Shown: positions 1 through 12,560, counted from the first letter of the stretch. The stretch: 64,000 nt of DNA from Salminus brasiliensis (GCF_030463535.1 NC_132881.1:5099526-5163525); one strand, 5' to 3'. Program-made: numbers and translations. Notes: a model not told the origin generated them from the letters alone.

Positions 1-420
1 TAATGCTCTCAGATCCCGACGTCGGGAAACACTTTAAAAAGGGAATCTGTGCAGGCGGCCTGGAAATGTTTTCCCAAACAGAAATAGTCCCAAATGTCAC
101 TTCTTTTTTTCCGTACCTGCGCAGCGACAAAGCATATTTGGCGGTCAAGCAGCAGGAATCTTCATTTCAGCCTGAGATGTTTGCTTTTTTCACCATTCCT
201 GACCACAACTGAAGCGGAGAACACAACCAGATAGAAGGCAGGCGCCGTTGTGTTGTGTAGAGGCCGGGAAGTCAAATTAAATGAGCGAAGAAAGCTCTGA
301 CCCTGTCCAGTTAGCGGCCGCTGACCTCCAGGATACAAATAACCACACTAAAGTGAGGGACAGACAGAGAACGGATGGCAAAATATTTTTTATTTTGCTT
401 AGAAAAGTGTGTCTGTACTT

Positions 421-448
421 ATATATATATATATGTGTGTGTGTGTGT
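421..448 (+). repeat. (AT)n(GT)n microsatellite
   Basis: AT run changing to GT run. The surrounding 1-1250 region shows no recognisable exon; open frames there are short and unlike any family I know. Confidence 0.9.
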
Positions 449-1249
449 TACTTTGAGAGTGTGTGTTTGGGTGCTCATCCAGACAGTGCGGGCCACCCAT
501 AGAGAAGAACTGAGAGGACCACTATTCTCCCTACAGCTCCATCTAACCACGGCGGCGCCCCCAAAACCAATGTTCAGACACTGCCCACAAATGTGTGTGT
601 GTTTTTTTGGGGGGGTGGAAGGGTGGGGGTCTGGGCGTGTGTGTATCAAAACACTGAAGGTCCCTTCAGGGCTTGCGTTGAAGGTGCACGTTCATGCCTT
701 TTCCATTTTTAGATCTGCTGTGTCAACAGTACATTCTTTCACTGCTGCCAGTAACAGTCTTGGGATGTCCTCAGCAGTTTGTTGCAATACCGGTCAAAAG
801 TGTGGAATCATGTAACGTTAGAGGCAAACTGTGACTATTATACATATTCATATACATTAATATCACAGCAAACTCATTTCTATGTTCATATGCAATGAAG
901 TAAAGGCGCCCTGAGCAGAGAAGGAAGCCACACAACCCCTGCATGGGTTGTTCTCTGTGGCCTGTCCGGCCACCCATGCATGCTAATGGAAACGTAGGCC
1001 CTCCCTAAAGAGACAAGACAGCATAGCTTTGATGCTAACATCCAGGCTCGGCAGGATTGGAGCCACGATGCTGACAGGAACAGCAGTCAGGCTCAGCCGG
1101 GGTTAGCTTAGCAGGGTTGGACCGGGTTAGCTGTGATGCTAACAGTTGGCTCTGTAGTGCAACATCTAAGGGCAGATTTAATGCTAAAAGCTAATGCTAA
1201 GCGCAGAATAGAAGACCTAAGCTGAGTTGAGGCTAAAAGCTGATGTTAC

Positions 1250-1472
1250 AGCCCTGGGTGGTCTACTGTCACTGTGATCAGAGGATTGCCGGTTCGTATC
1301 CTGATCACACTGCTAGCCATGGGCATCCGGGGGCTTGAGAGAGCGCAATTGGCCTTGCTCTCTCTAGGGTGGGTACATGGCGCTATCCCCCACATCACAC
1401 TAGCGCGGCGCTGGCATTACTGACGTCTGTTAGCCGGTGCATCAGAGCCGGGTATACGGTGCTTCCCTCTAG
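1250..1472 (+). mobile_element. tRNA-derived SINE, family 1 copy
   Basis: Box-B-like GGTTCGTATCC followed by body GAGAGCGCAATTGGCCTTGC and TCTCTAGGGTGGGTA. The same body recurs at 12686, 22890 and 44125. Not a functional tRNA; it is a diverged SINE. Confidence 0.75.
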
Positions 1473-1474
1473 GC

Positions 1475-1660
1475 CCTCCAGAATATTGGATAATCACCAC
1501 CCCACCTCGTCCCAACAAGTCATCTCATTCTAAAATTATTGCATGGAGAACCATCCATTATTTTAAAGTCCACTGCTCCAAGGCTCATTTCTGGGGGGCT
1601 TTACACCCCTATGGCCCACGCCTAGCATTAGGCTTGGTGCCAATAGGTTTGTGCTTTCAT
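1475..1660 (+). mobile_element. hAT-like non-autonomous element, fragment
   Basis: Internal piece shared with the 20727-21227 copy: CACCACCCCACCTC, GGAGAACCATCCATTATT, and CCCACGCCTAGCATTAGGC. Ends are missing. Confidence 0.6.
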
Positions 1661-1961
1661 TAGTAGTTATTACGCCTCCACTGTTTTCCTTTTCTAATAG
1701 CTGCCTGACTGGTGACTGGTGAGCTGCCTGAGCCAGTGATTCATGTAGGACTTCCAGAAGGCCTGGAGTGTCCAGTTTACAGATGACACTGGTTCCACAC
1801 ACTGGTCATCAACATGTGATTAAAGTTAACTAAATATTTTGGCAGAAGATTTAATTAGCATGATTAAAAATTTACCCCAGTCAAAAAGCCAAGGCATGTT
1901 TGAAATATGAAGCTTAATATGTGAAGACTGGAAGATCTTGGACCTTGGACTTTGACTCACT

Positions 1962-2240
1962 GGCCTCTTTATTAGAAACACCTACTTTCTATGTCCTCTC
2001 ATTGGCCACTTTATTAGAAACATCTACCTTGTGCTTCCACTGACTGAGTGGCCACTTTATTAAAAACACCTAACTTGTCCTTCTGTTAACTGGCCACTTT
2101 ATTAGAAACACCTACCTTGTGCTTCCACTCTCTGGCCACTTTATTAGGAACACCTACCTTGTGCTTCCACTCTCTGGCCACTTTATTAGAAACACCTACC
2201 TTATGTTTCCACTTACTGGCCACTTTATTATTACTACCTT
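1962..2240 (+). repeat. 42-bp minisatellite (TGGCCACTTTATTAGAAACA unit)
   Basis: About six units of roughly 42 bp, each beginning TGGCCACTTTATTAGAAACA and continuing CCTACCTTGTGCTTCCACT. It is the reverse complement of the large array at 25070-26074. Confidence 0.9.
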
Positions 2241-2700
2241 ACTGGTGCACTGCAGGATAACAGTTCTGGCCACACCACCGCTGCTGACCAGCTGTTCTCT
2301 GGGTGGTGAGCTGCTCTGTGCTCAGCCTGTGCTCTACTTGTGAATTCAGTACTCCTGATTTTGCGTGTGTGCTTTTGAATTTGGCCTCCAAACCTGTCTG
2401 TCTTTGTGAATTAATGACCTTACTCAAAAAATGTTGTTTCCTATCGACACAGATGTTCTGACTGTGTCTCTGTTCTCCTCTGACAGGGTGATAAAACGCC
2501 CGTTTGTACTGCATTCATCCATGACTAGCGTTTATTTTTCTCTTGCCTTGTCTGATTGGCTTCTGAAGCCAGACTCTGAGGGCTTGTGAGGGCTCTGGCT
2601 TTCTAGCTGTGCTTGAAGTGAAAACAGCTTTCGGTTGCCCTGTTGTGGCCCACTGCTGACATTAGCAGCCTGTTAATCAATCCTGTCAGTCCAATCTGGT

Positions 2701-2975
2701 TGCATTCTTGATTTGTCTTCTACAAAATGTCTTGGTCTTGAATCAGACTTGACTACTACAAAGTCTTGGTCTTGATTCAGACTTGTCCTAGTCTTGACTC
2801 AGACTCAACTCCTACAAAGTCTTGGTCTTGAATCAGACTTTATATGTCTTAGTCTTGACTCCTACAAAGTCTTGGTCTTGGCTTGGACTTAACATGCCTT
2901 GATCTCTGTCTTGGCTTGAACATAACTATTACAGTCTAGTCTGGTCTTGACGTGTCCTGATCTTGGTCTTGAACC
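2701..2975 (+). repeat. Degenerate CTTGGTCTTG-type minisatellite
   Basis: Irregular repeats of ACAAAGTCTTGGTCTTGA and TCAGACTTGAC with many substitutions; unit about 30 bp. A short related piece occurs at 20380-20410. Confidence 0.75.
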
Positions 2976-3106
2976 GTCACACGGTCCTGGTTTGCCCATA
3001 AATGATAGTTTAGCAAATAATCAGAATCAAATGCACACCATTCAAATGAGTTCTCCGGAAGAGAATCTTCTCTTCCGGCCATTCACTGTCCTTCTTTACT
3101 TACTTA

Positions 3107-3107
3107 C

Positions 3108-3155
<48 letters not shown>
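3107..3155 (+). repeat. (CT)n microsatellite
   Basis: Nearly perfect CT repeat; a complementary (GA)n lies 140 bp downstream at 3297-3334, so the two could pair as a hairpin. Confidence 0.95.
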
Positions 3156-3157
<2 letters not shown>

Positions 3158-3296
3158 GAGGATGTTTATCCAGAGCCACCACCGCTGGCGTGTTATGTTC
3201 AAATGCCAAATTAAAGGAGATGGGAGAATCAATGAGATATATTGTAACAGGGATCTGAAATGAATCTGGGTGAGATCAATGTGAATAGATGTGAGT

Positions 3297-3306
3297 GAGA
3301 GAGAGC

Positions 3307-3334
<28 letters not shown>
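3297..3334 (+). repeat. (GA)n microsatellite
   Basis: Nearly perfect GA repeat with one GC interruption. Confidence 0.95.
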
Positions 3335-3338
<4 letters not shown>

Positions 3339-4134
3339 AAAAGAAGTTTCGACCTTTGCCAGGATGTAGCACTAATAGCTCCACACAGTAGATTGAGTCT
3401 CTGTGGGTAAGAAATGTCATCTGCATTAGTGTAATCACTCCGAATTCACTTCATTCACCAATACTAGCTAAAAATGCAGCGATCTCTTCCTCTGCTTACT
3501 CTCAGGCTCTTGGTCTCCGATCCCATCAAACGTTAAAAACCTAGCGGCGTATCTTTCCAGACATTGCCAGTTTAACAAACGTCCTCCAAAAGCATAGCAA
3601 CGACTGCGGAACCACAGGCCTGACGCTGCCATTAGAAAGAGCCTGAGCAAAATCTAACCAATGGGAGAGTTTCAAGGCCAAATCCACTCCTAACTAAAAG
3701 GAGCATCACGGCTTAATTCGCATTGGTTTAAAAAAGCCCCCTGATGACTTCCAAAACTCTGTTTATGCAGCTCACACAGACGCTCTTTCAAAAAAAAAAA
3801 GTCCTTCAGAAATCAGTTCTAGCTTGGTGAATTAAAGGGTATCACTGAACTGCATAGTAATGTACATCCATATTGTGAAATAAGAAATAAATACTAGTGA
3901 GACAATATCCATCCTGCTACACTAGCCCAGTCTCAAAAGCCCCAAAAGTCCTGACTGGAACCCTATTAAGAGGAGAAGCTGTACCAGAAGCTTTTCAGTG
4001 TTTCTGAATTCTACCAAGACGAGTGGGCCAAGGTTTCTCCACTGCACCGTGAATGGTTAAAAACGTTTAAGAGGATCAGAAACCATTCAGAGTGGCTAAA
4101 ACAGTTAAATTGCAATCAAATCCACACAGCAGTG

Positions 4135-4252
4135 CCTTGTTCCCTGGACAGTAGAGACAAGTAGAAACTCTTTTTAATACCCTTGATATCAAAAGAAACA
4201 ATGGATGAGCAGGTGTCCCAATACTTTTGTCCAGATAGTGTATGAACTACTG
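4135..4252 (+). mobile_element. hAT-like element terminal fragment
   Basis: Carries CCCTGGACAGTAGAGACAAG and the terminal GTGTCCCAATACTTTTGTCC / AGATAGTGTA, the characteristic end of the same family as 20727-21227. Confidence 0.7.
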
Positions 4253-4384
4253 TATATTTGTGTAGGGTGGTATCAGTTTGAGTCAGTAGGCCGTGGTGCG
4301 TCTCTATGGGCTGAAAAACAAAGACATGTTTACTTAAGGGCAGTCAGAGACCAAAGGTGAAATGGATGCGGGATTCAATATTTC

Positions 4385-4625
4385 AATGGAAAAGTGGGTC
4401 GTCTGCTGCGCGGTGCTTCTCATTTTGCATATGTTTTTAAACTCATATGGCTGGGATCAATTTCATGTTCCTTTTGGCTATTTGAATATTCATTTGAGCA
4501 CGCTCTCAGTCTGAGCTGCGTTGCAGAGCAGCAAAGTGATATGGCACTATCGCTTAGAATCCAGGAGAAAAGGGTATATGGCTACGCTTTAAATGTGTGT
4601 GTATTTAAGCAAACCAGCTGAACTG
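4385..4625. promoter_or_regulatory. Candidate conserved non-coding element
   Basis: High-complexity, non-repetitive island with octamer-like TTTGCATAT and homeodomain-like TTGAATATTCATTT motifs, set among repeats. No coding signature. Conservation is a guess. Confidence 0.25.
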
Positions 4626-5299
4626 CCGCACGTTAATACAGTGCTGCTGAAACCACTTGGACTGCTTCAGTGCAAATCTACTGTAGCAGAGCGGTCACTG
4701 AAATAAAATGGGGGTAAAACGGCATAAACACGTGGTCAGTTAATCCATTAACGCAGTCAGGCTTATTGCACGCTAAGGTGTATTACTCAGAAACTACAGA
4801 GACCTCTGCAGTACAAGCTGGCGGGGCGATTGTAACAAGGAAGAAGCTCTGACTATGAGGGTTAGAGAATGACTTGGGGAACAGTCAGAATACACGTTTG
4901 CCTCATTTACTGTCTCAAATATGTCACAGGGCCTCAGTACAACATTCACTCAGTTATAACATGTGGCTAAGGGGTCCAAGAGAGGCTACTCGGTCTCAGG
5001 ATGGGAGGTATTGCCCTCCTTCTCCAGATTACACGGTGCAATGCTAGCCAACACCGGCATCTGTTAGCCTCCAAGCTCATACAGCTGCCTGTTGATATCG
5101 GGTTAGCAGATTGTCCATCTGCTTCAGATGAGAGGCAAATGTGGCTTATATATGTGTTAGCCACCAAGCAGAATAGCAGTGTGACCTTCAGTTCAAGAAA
5201 GCTAATGCTAAAACGTAGCTATTGGCGGTGCAGTTGGACATTAGGCCTGGTCCCAGTGCAAATCAGGAAATGGTTCATGTAATGTTCAAGGCATTGGGC

Positions 5300-5670
5300 C
5301 CTATTTGAGCGTGCCCCTCCAACCGCCGATCTGTACCAAGAGCCCTCGAAGCTTCGAGAATGGCTCGACTTGACCCGTCCAGGCTTTTTTCTTTCCTGCA
5401 TCGAAGTGTTGGAACGAACTTCCCCTGGGTGTCCGAACAGCAGAGTTCAACGCTCGCTGTCTTCAAACCCAGACTGAAGACCCTCCTCTTCCGAAGTGTA
5501 ACGCCGAGTATTGTGGTCTCCATATTGACTTGTGTTCAGTAGCATCTAAGCCTGGAGGTATCTTTTAGATTTTAGCCAATACAAACTAGCTAAGGGTATT
5601 TTCTGAGGAAGCAGTGAAGCACTTTTGTGGGTCGCTCTGGAGAGGAGCATCTGCTAAATGCCCTAAATGT
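5300..5670 (+). mobile_element. LINE-type retrotransposon 3' end
   Basis: Frame at 5360 contains LAVFKPRLKTLLFR, like the C-terminal tail of fish LINE reverse transcriptases. It is followed by the 3' tail GTCGCTCTGGAGAGGAGCAT and CTGCTAAATGCC, a widespread fish LINE/SINE tail. Strongly 5'-truncated. Confidence 0.6.
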
Positions 5671-5749
5671 AATACCCGATGATGCCACAGTTATGTTGGG
5701 CCCAGAAATCATGACCAGCCAAGCTGTGACTTGGTGGGTTTCCTCATCC

Positions 5750-5885
5750 CTCCTTACTCAGCCCAGTGCTAACCAGTGTGAGCGTCTGTTAGCTGATGTC
5801 ACACTATTGGCAGTTAGTGCTTCCTTCCAAGTGTCTCGAATTGTCCAATGACTTCCTAAAGCTACAGTGCCTGGCGTCATGTGAC
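5750..5885 (+). repeat. Dispersed repeat, copy 1
   Basis: TTACTCAGCCCAGTGC ... CAAGTGTCTCGAATTGTCCA / ATGACTTC also occurs at 7550-7680, in the same order. Family unknown. Confidence 0.6.
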
Positions 5886-6635
5886 GTGGAGGAAGAACAT
5901 GCTAGCCTACACTGTGCTAGCATTGACACTGTCTACAGGGTGAATGCTAGCATAGTTCCCAGAAATCATTAGACCTTCTCTGCTGGAGGCCTAGGTCACT
6001 GCATCATCAGCTGCATGCTAATAACCCGATAACCTGGCCCCATTTGTTAACTGCAGAATAAACTACTTTACAATTAGAATGTTAGCTAAAGGACGTCCCG
6101 CTACGACAACTGATGTGTGTGTGCCCTCCTCAGTCAACAACCACCACCCTTACATTCTCCGCTCTGACTGAGGCATTTGCTGTGTCGAGTTAAATATACC
6201 CACACTCTGGTCTACCAAGACTGTCTCAGCTAACGCAACTTCAGCCACCCCAACCATCGTGCCGCCCACATCCCAGACGAACCACTTACTGTACGTCTGG
6301 CCCGAGTTGGGTCTAGGACGGCGATGATGTAAGACAATGGTTGACCAAAAGTATGACAAAAGGCTGGGAGGAGAGGAAGAGAACCTCCCCCCACATATTG
6401 GTATTTGGTTTCATTACGGTGGCCGCAGTGGCCTTTTGATGTTCTGATCTTAAGAGTGTATCGGGTGATGCAGTGTGGCTTGAGGTTGATGAATTGAACA
6501 AACCCCTCAGAATTAAGACAAATGCAGGGTGGTAAGATGTGTGGGCACGTGGAAACAGCCAGCTGGGTTAGGGCCTGAGACACTGAGGAGCTGTTTGGAG
6601 GGTTTCCGGATAGAAAAGAGGTGGAGAGTGCTTAA

Positions 6636-7033
6636 AGGGCCCGTATCATGGAAAAGCAGCTTTTTTTCATTTTATTAATTAATTAATTTATTTAATTAAT
6701 TATTTATTTATTAATCATATCACTGCATTCATTGCTGTTGTGATGTCACAAAAGCCAACGCATTCACATATATGCAACTTACGTGGTTTAACCCTGTCCA
6801 TTTATGCTACAGGAATGTCTAAGGAATGTCTAAGCAGCCCAGACTGCTTCATACGGGGCAGCCAATCAGAACGGAGCTCTGTTTTCTGTTGGAAGGATAC
6901 AGAGAGGTCGGACAATTGATAAAAAAAAATGCAATTAGACTGTTATTGCTACGTAAAACCCGTTATCTTGCCATACGTAGGAAAAATGAGATTGATAGAG
7001 TTACATAGGAAGAAAAGGAACAATAAGGGTCCT
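6636..7033 (+). mobile_element. Short inverted-repeat element flanked by TTAA
   Basis: Left end AGGGCCCGTATCATGG and right end (reversed) AGGACCCTTATTGTT, each flanked by TTAA (6632-6635 and 7034-7037). The TTAA target and GGGCCC-type ends suggest a piggyBac-like MITE; an internal ATTA-rich stretch (6665-6715) may be a later expansion. Confidence 0.5.
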
Positions 7034-7269
7034 TTAATTATAGATACGTGTAGTAATGCAGTGAGAATTCACTGTTTTTGTGATGTCAAATTTACGTATC
7101 GTCGCTGGACATATCGTCCAAAACGGTGACTTTACCGGAGAAGACCTTAATGTCCTTAAATGTCCTTAAATTCGAGAGCAGCTACAGGTATCACAACCAT
7201 GGAGTATATTCAGCAGTTTATTTATGGTAGTTTGTGTATGTAAGTGTAAGTGCCAAACAGTTCAGCCAA

Positions 7270-7390
7270 TCAGAATAGAGCTTTTATTTATTTGTTTATT
7301 TTATTTATTTATTTATATTTAAAAACTATATAATATATATATAATTTTTTTAATATAAATAAGAAAGGTGTATCTAAATATATATTTATA

Positions 7391-7452
<62 letters not shown>

Positions 7453-7491
7453 TTTTTTTTTTTATTTATATATATATATATATATATATAC
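7270..7491 (+). repeat. (AT)n and AT-rich tract
   Basis: Long AT dinucleotide runs at 7400-7447 and 7468-7491 inside 220 bp of nearly pure A/T. Confidence 0.9.
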
Positions 7492-7549
7492 AAGGAAAGT
7501 TATGTTAAAAATATTATGATTTTGGTACATAAACCCAAACCCTTGTTAC

Positions 7550-7680
7550 TCAGCCCAGTGCCAGCCAGTGTGGGTGTATGTTAGCTATCTAGTCCAAGTG
7601 TCTTGAATTGTCCAATGACTTCAGAAAGGTGCAGTAGAGTTCAGCCAATCATAAATCAATCTTAAAGTCTTAAGGGTCAC
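7550..7680 (+). repeat. Dispersed repeat, copy 2
   Basis: Same order of motifs as the copy at 5750-5885 with shorter middle. Confidence 0.6.
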
Positions 7681-7889
7681 GAAAATTGGTATTTCTGATT
7701 TTTCCCACTGTATTGTTATGTATGGAATGTATTATTATTATTATATTAAGACATAATCATGTCTGACTGGCTTGGTAATGGCTCATTAAAACCACACTAC
7801 CTCTTTAACACAATCCCATCAAATCACACGTTCCGGTTTCTGTCCCAGCATCTCGCTGATTGGAACAATTTGCATGCTCCCTGTAACGA

Positions 7890-8295
7890 GGATCCAGCTT
7901 CCAGGCTCTAATTTTGCCGATTTCGGACGGTTCCCAGAGACGCAGGCGCGGGGGGTCATTTTATCCCGGCCACCTGTAGCACCTGGAGCGAGTGGGAGCA
8001 ACAGTAAATCACGTGATCATTTCCGCGCGAGGACATCCTGATCCCGGGGCCGGGCTGTGGCTGGGGTGCGGATAGAGGGCAACAGTGAAACCCGAGGCGA
8101 CGGGCCCGAGGATGAAGAAGCGGGAAAGTGGTCCCCGCGCTCACCTTGTTGTGTCATCAATGCCCCATTAATGTCACTTTAGCACACGCCGTTGCTTCGG
8201 CTTGCGGCTGGCGCGTGCGAGTGGATGAGGGCGTGAGCGGGAAAAGCCAGGCATGTTCCGGCCCCTGTGGATACTCTACACCCTCTTCGCGCCTG
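7890..8295. promoter_or_regulatory. CpG-rich island, candidate regulatory element
   Basis: CpG-dense compared with its surroundings, with palindromic E-box TCACGTGA at 8009-8016 and no repeat structure. It could be a distal promoter or enhancer; no exon was recognised next to it. Confidence 0.35.
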
Positions 8296-8584
8296 AAGAG
8301 CTGTCAGGGGCGATTACAGTGACCCAGCTGCCCGTTCTAGGGGGAAGAAACCGGTGCAGTGATCAGCCAGGCTGCAAACCGTGCTTAAATAATGGCTAAC
8401 TTTCAGCAAGGTGGCGAGGGAACCTGGTGTTTACAGACGTGTTTACAGATGAATAAGAAAATAAAGCAGAATAAGAAGACTGAATAATAAACTGAAGAAC
8501 AGTCTTAAACGGTCTTAAACGGTCGCTTGGCCAGCAAGGGTTCATAAAGGGTTAAGAAACCTAGCAGAGAATGAGAGCAGTTGT

Positions 8585-10312
8585 CAGTATGTGCCTGTCC
8601 TAGCTAGCCATATTAGCATTTAAACAGAAGTCAGGGCTATCTCTATTTGTTGCTAGCTATGTTAGCATTTACACAGAAGTCAGGGCTATCTCCATTTCTT
8701 GCTAGCTATATTAGCATTTACACATAAGTCGGGGCTATCTTCATTTGTTGCTAGCCATATTAGCATTTACACATAAGACAGGGCTATCTCTATCTGTTGC
8801 TAGCTATGTTAGCATTTACAGATTTACACAGAAGTCAGGGCTATCTCTATTTGTTGCTAGCTATGTTAGCATTTACAGATTTACACAGAAGTCAGGGCTA
8901 TCTCTATTTGTTGCTAGCTATGTTAGCATGTACACATAAGACAGGGCTATCTTCATTTCTTGCTAGCCATATTAGCATTTACACATAAGACAGGGCTATC
9001 TTCATTTCTTGCTAGCCATATTAGCATTTACACATAAGACAGGGCTATCTCTATTTGTTGCTAGCCATATTAGCATTTACACATAAGACAGGGCTATCTT
9101 CATTTGTTGCTAGCCATATTAGCATTTAAACAGAAGTCAGGGCTATCTCTATTTGTTGCTAGCTATGTTAGCATTTACAGATTTACACAGAAGTCAGGGC
9201 TATCTCTATTTGTTGCTAGCTATGTTAGCATTTACAGATTTACACAGAAGTCAGGGCTATCTCTATTTGTTGCTAGCTATGTTAGCATTTACAGATTTAC
9301 ACAGAAGTCAGGGCTATCTCTATCTGTTGCTAGCCATATTAGCATTTACACATAAGACAGGGCTATCTCTATTTGTTGCTAGCCATATTAGCATTTACAC
9401 ATAAGACAGGGCTATCTTCATTTGTTGCTAGCCATATTAGCATTTAAACAGACGTCAGGGCTATCTCTATTTGTTGCTAGCTATGTTAGCATTTACAGAT
9501 TTACACAGAAGTCAGGGCTATCTCTATTTGTTGCTAGCCATATTAGCATTTACACATAAGACAGGGCTATCTTCATTTGTTGCTAGCCATATTAGCATTT
9601 AAACAGAAGTCAGGGCTATCTCTATTTGTTGCTAGCTATGTTAGCATTTACAGATTTACACAGAAGTCAGGGCTATCTCTATTTGTTGCTAGCTATGTTA
9701 GCATGTACACATAAGACAGGGCTATCTTCATTTCTTGCTAGCCATATTAGCATTTACACATAAGACAGGGCTATCTTCATTTCTTGCTAGCCATATTAGC
9801 ATTTACACATAAGTCGGGGCTATCTTCATTTCTTGCTAGCCATATTAGCATTTACACATAAGTCGGGGCTATCTTCATTTCTTGCTAGCCATATTAGCAT
9901 TTACACATAAGTCGGGGCTATCTTCATTTGTTGCTAGCCATATTAGCATTTACACATAAGACAGGGCTATCTTCATTTCTTGCTAGCCATATTAGCATTT
10001 ACACATAAGTCGGGGCTATCTTCATTTCTTGCTAGCCATATTAGCATGTACACATAAGACAGGGCTATCTTCATTTGTTGCTAGCCATATTAGCATTTAC
10101 ACATAAGTCGGGGCTATCTTCATTTCTTGCTAGCCATATTAGCATTTAAACAGAAGTCAGGGCTATCTCTATCTGTTGCTAGCTATGTTAGCATTTACAG
10201 ATTTAAACAGAAGTCAGGGCTATCTCTATCTGTTGCTAGCTATGTTAGCATTTACAGATTTACACAGAAGTCAGGGCTATCTCTATTTGTTGCTAGCTAT
10301 GTTAGCATGTGG
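8585..10312 (+). repeat. 49/57-bp minisatellite
   Basis: About 1.7 kb, some 33-35 units. Two unit types: 49 bp (GCTAGCCATATTAGCATTTA then CACATAAGACAGGGCTATCT) and 57 bp with an extra 8 bases (AGATTTAC) and CAGAAGTCAGG. Open frames across it (60-83 codons) are products of the repeat. Confidence 0.98.
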
Positions 10313-11185
10313 GACAAAAGTATGGGTTGAACAAACTCTAAAGTCTCATGTAATATAGAACTTTACTGACCACCTCAGGAGCCACGTTTTCCATGGCTAC
10401 CACGTTATCAATAAAAAATAAAGTGTAGCCTCGATCAGGATCAATGTGAAAGAGCTTTAGGCAAGTCAAGCAAATCATATCTGCATCCTCACCATCCTGT
10501 TTTTACTCTTCCCTCCAACATGGTGGGGCGACAGGAGAGCCTGCTGTTGTGTGGCCTAGTCAGGTGGTCTGCCCTGCTCCCACATTACCCACAGATCTAT
10601 AGTCTCCTTCCCACTGTGGAGTCACACTCAACCCAACCTGGTTATTTCAGCAGACTGTGAGGGAACCTGACATAGCCATAGTCTTCACTGATGCAGATGC
10701 TAATTGGACAAAAGTCTTTGGACAGTAAAAAGTAATTGGACAAACGGCCATATTCACATTATGAATATAAGGACTGTTGCCATGCTTGTATGAACAAATC
10801 CTATAATCATACAAGCAATTAGCTTTAGCTAGGTTAGCATTAGCTAGGTTACATGCTAGCAAACCGCTGCTACAGTTGCTGCTGCTAAGCAAACCAAGTG
10901 TTTCTCAGTCCGAGCCACTTTGTTTGTTTCCCATTTACCAGACTTTTTCCCCAGCATGCCATCAGAGCTAGCGACATACGCTGAATTTTACAGTGGACCT
11001 TGGGTAGCTTTTGTGGTACTGCATGTTTTAGGTCCTTATCATTGCCATCTGTACAGTTTTGCAGGATTTGATTGAATCTGAGCCAGAAGTAGAGCTCTAT
11101 ACCCATCAGAATCCATCCTACTGCTTCTACCAGCAGTCACAACACCAGTAAACACCAGTGACCCAGTTCCACTGCAGCCATACAG
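10313..11185. other. Intergenic, no feature recognised
   Basis: Contains short GCTAGGTTAGCATTAGCTAG-type direct repeats at about 10825-10860; otherwise unique sequence without coding signal. Confidence 0.3.
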
Positions 11186-11189
11186 GCCA

Positions 11190-11345
11190 TGGTATAACAG
11201 TGCCTCCACCATGTTTGGCAGATTAAGTGGTGTGTCTCAGATCATGAGCTCATTTTGGTCCTAAGAATCTTGTTGCAGGACTGGGCAGCCTCTTTTTAGA
11301 TTTGGCAAAGTCTAATCTGACCTGCTGGATGAGGCAAGGGGCCGG
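11190..11345 (-). mobile_element. Tc1/mariner-like remnant
   Basis: The order CCTCCACCATGTTTGGCAG ... TCTTGTTGCAGGACTGG ... TTTGGCAAAGTCTAATCTG is the antisense of a Tc1-type transposase region common in fish genomes. Heavily decayed. Confidence 0.55.
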
Positions 11346-12001
11346 CGTGGTAGCGTTGCCAACTTCGCAATAGCAATGGTAACGACATTATAGCGATGCA
11401 AATGCTGCGGTAGTGATGTGGCCACAGTAAGTCTTCGTGCCGCTTTCATTTACAGTAATAGTAATAATCAGTCAGTAATCAGCTAGTCAGTGAGTGAAAT
11501 TGCCTCTTCTAGGCCGGCCACACTAGGCGACCTGGCTAAAAGGACAAATACTACAGATCTATCTTTTTTATACTGTTATTATGAATTTTACTGTTTCTTC
11601 TTCATGCTCTGAGTTCTTCTCGGAAGGCTGGACTGGGGCAGTGTTTGTTGTAGGAAGCGCTATATATTAATACACTGGACTGAAATCGGTCGAATTCAAT
11701 TGAAGTGAATTGAATAACAGAGCTGGAAAGGGGCAAAATGGCAGTAATCTGTAGCATTACCTCGTCCATATGTGAAACTGAGTGGGTTTGGCAGAGAAAG
11801 CTTTCATAATGCATCATAATGTTCAATTACCTCCGTTATCTGAAAAGATCCCTCTGTGTGTTTTCAGCAGTAAGTTAAGCTTGTTACGACGGGCAGTGAT
11901 CTCTCTCTTCCACTCCAAGATCTGGACTCAATACGTAATAAACCCTACACTTACACTATCACTAAAAGGCCTCACACGTTTGTCCATTCATCGGGTAGGC
12001 A

Positions 12002-12030
12002 AACACACACACACACACACACTCACACAC
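12002..12030 (+). repeat. (CA)n microsatellite
   Basis: Nearly perfect CA repeat. Confidence 0.9.
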
Positions 12031-12289
12031 TGTATACATGCACACTCCCTGCCTCCCCTGATACATCAATAAATAAACCAAATAGCATTATGCACAACTT
12101 GAACTATATGACTGGGGCTTTAGGCTAATATCATTAGTATCAGTGTTTTCAGGTTTGGCCATTTAGCTGAAACCTTAAGCCTGTGAGGGAGTCATTTGGC
12201 CAGAAGGAAATTGATTCTGACCATCAGCACTTTCTCATTCTCAAACAGAGTCCAAAGCTAAACGGGTTCTTCTCTGTTAACCACATTAC

Positions 12290-12560
12290 GCAGGTATCCT
12301 CTGGCCTCGCTGCCAATGATTATATGTCCGCGCTGAGGGATTGAAAGTTGGCGCAAATATGAAAATGATCGTAATGCATGCCTGGAAGAGGAAATTAAAG
12401 CCACCCATTATGTTTGATGAAAACACAGATCATGGCTGCGATGTTGCTCATGTTGAACCAGCACTAGATGTTTTTAGCCGTATCGTGGGGATGCTAGTCT
12501 CGGGTAGGGATGTTCGCACTATTCTTAACAACATGCGGCCTGTAGGGGGAGTACTCTGTT
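12290..12560. promoter_or_regulatory. Candidate conserved non-coding island
   Basis: Unique, high-complexity sequence between repeats. A 73-codon open frame (12341-12562) resembles nothing I know. Function unproven. Confidence 0.2.

Noticed and set aside
3-212. 69-codon open frame at the window start
   Set aside because: No family resemblance, no splice context, ordinary length for chance; not reported as a gene.
8745-10330. Repeated 60-83-codon frames reading LSLFVASYVSIYRF-like peptides
   Set aside because: Translation of the minisatellite unit; several frames open at once and no start/stop logic.
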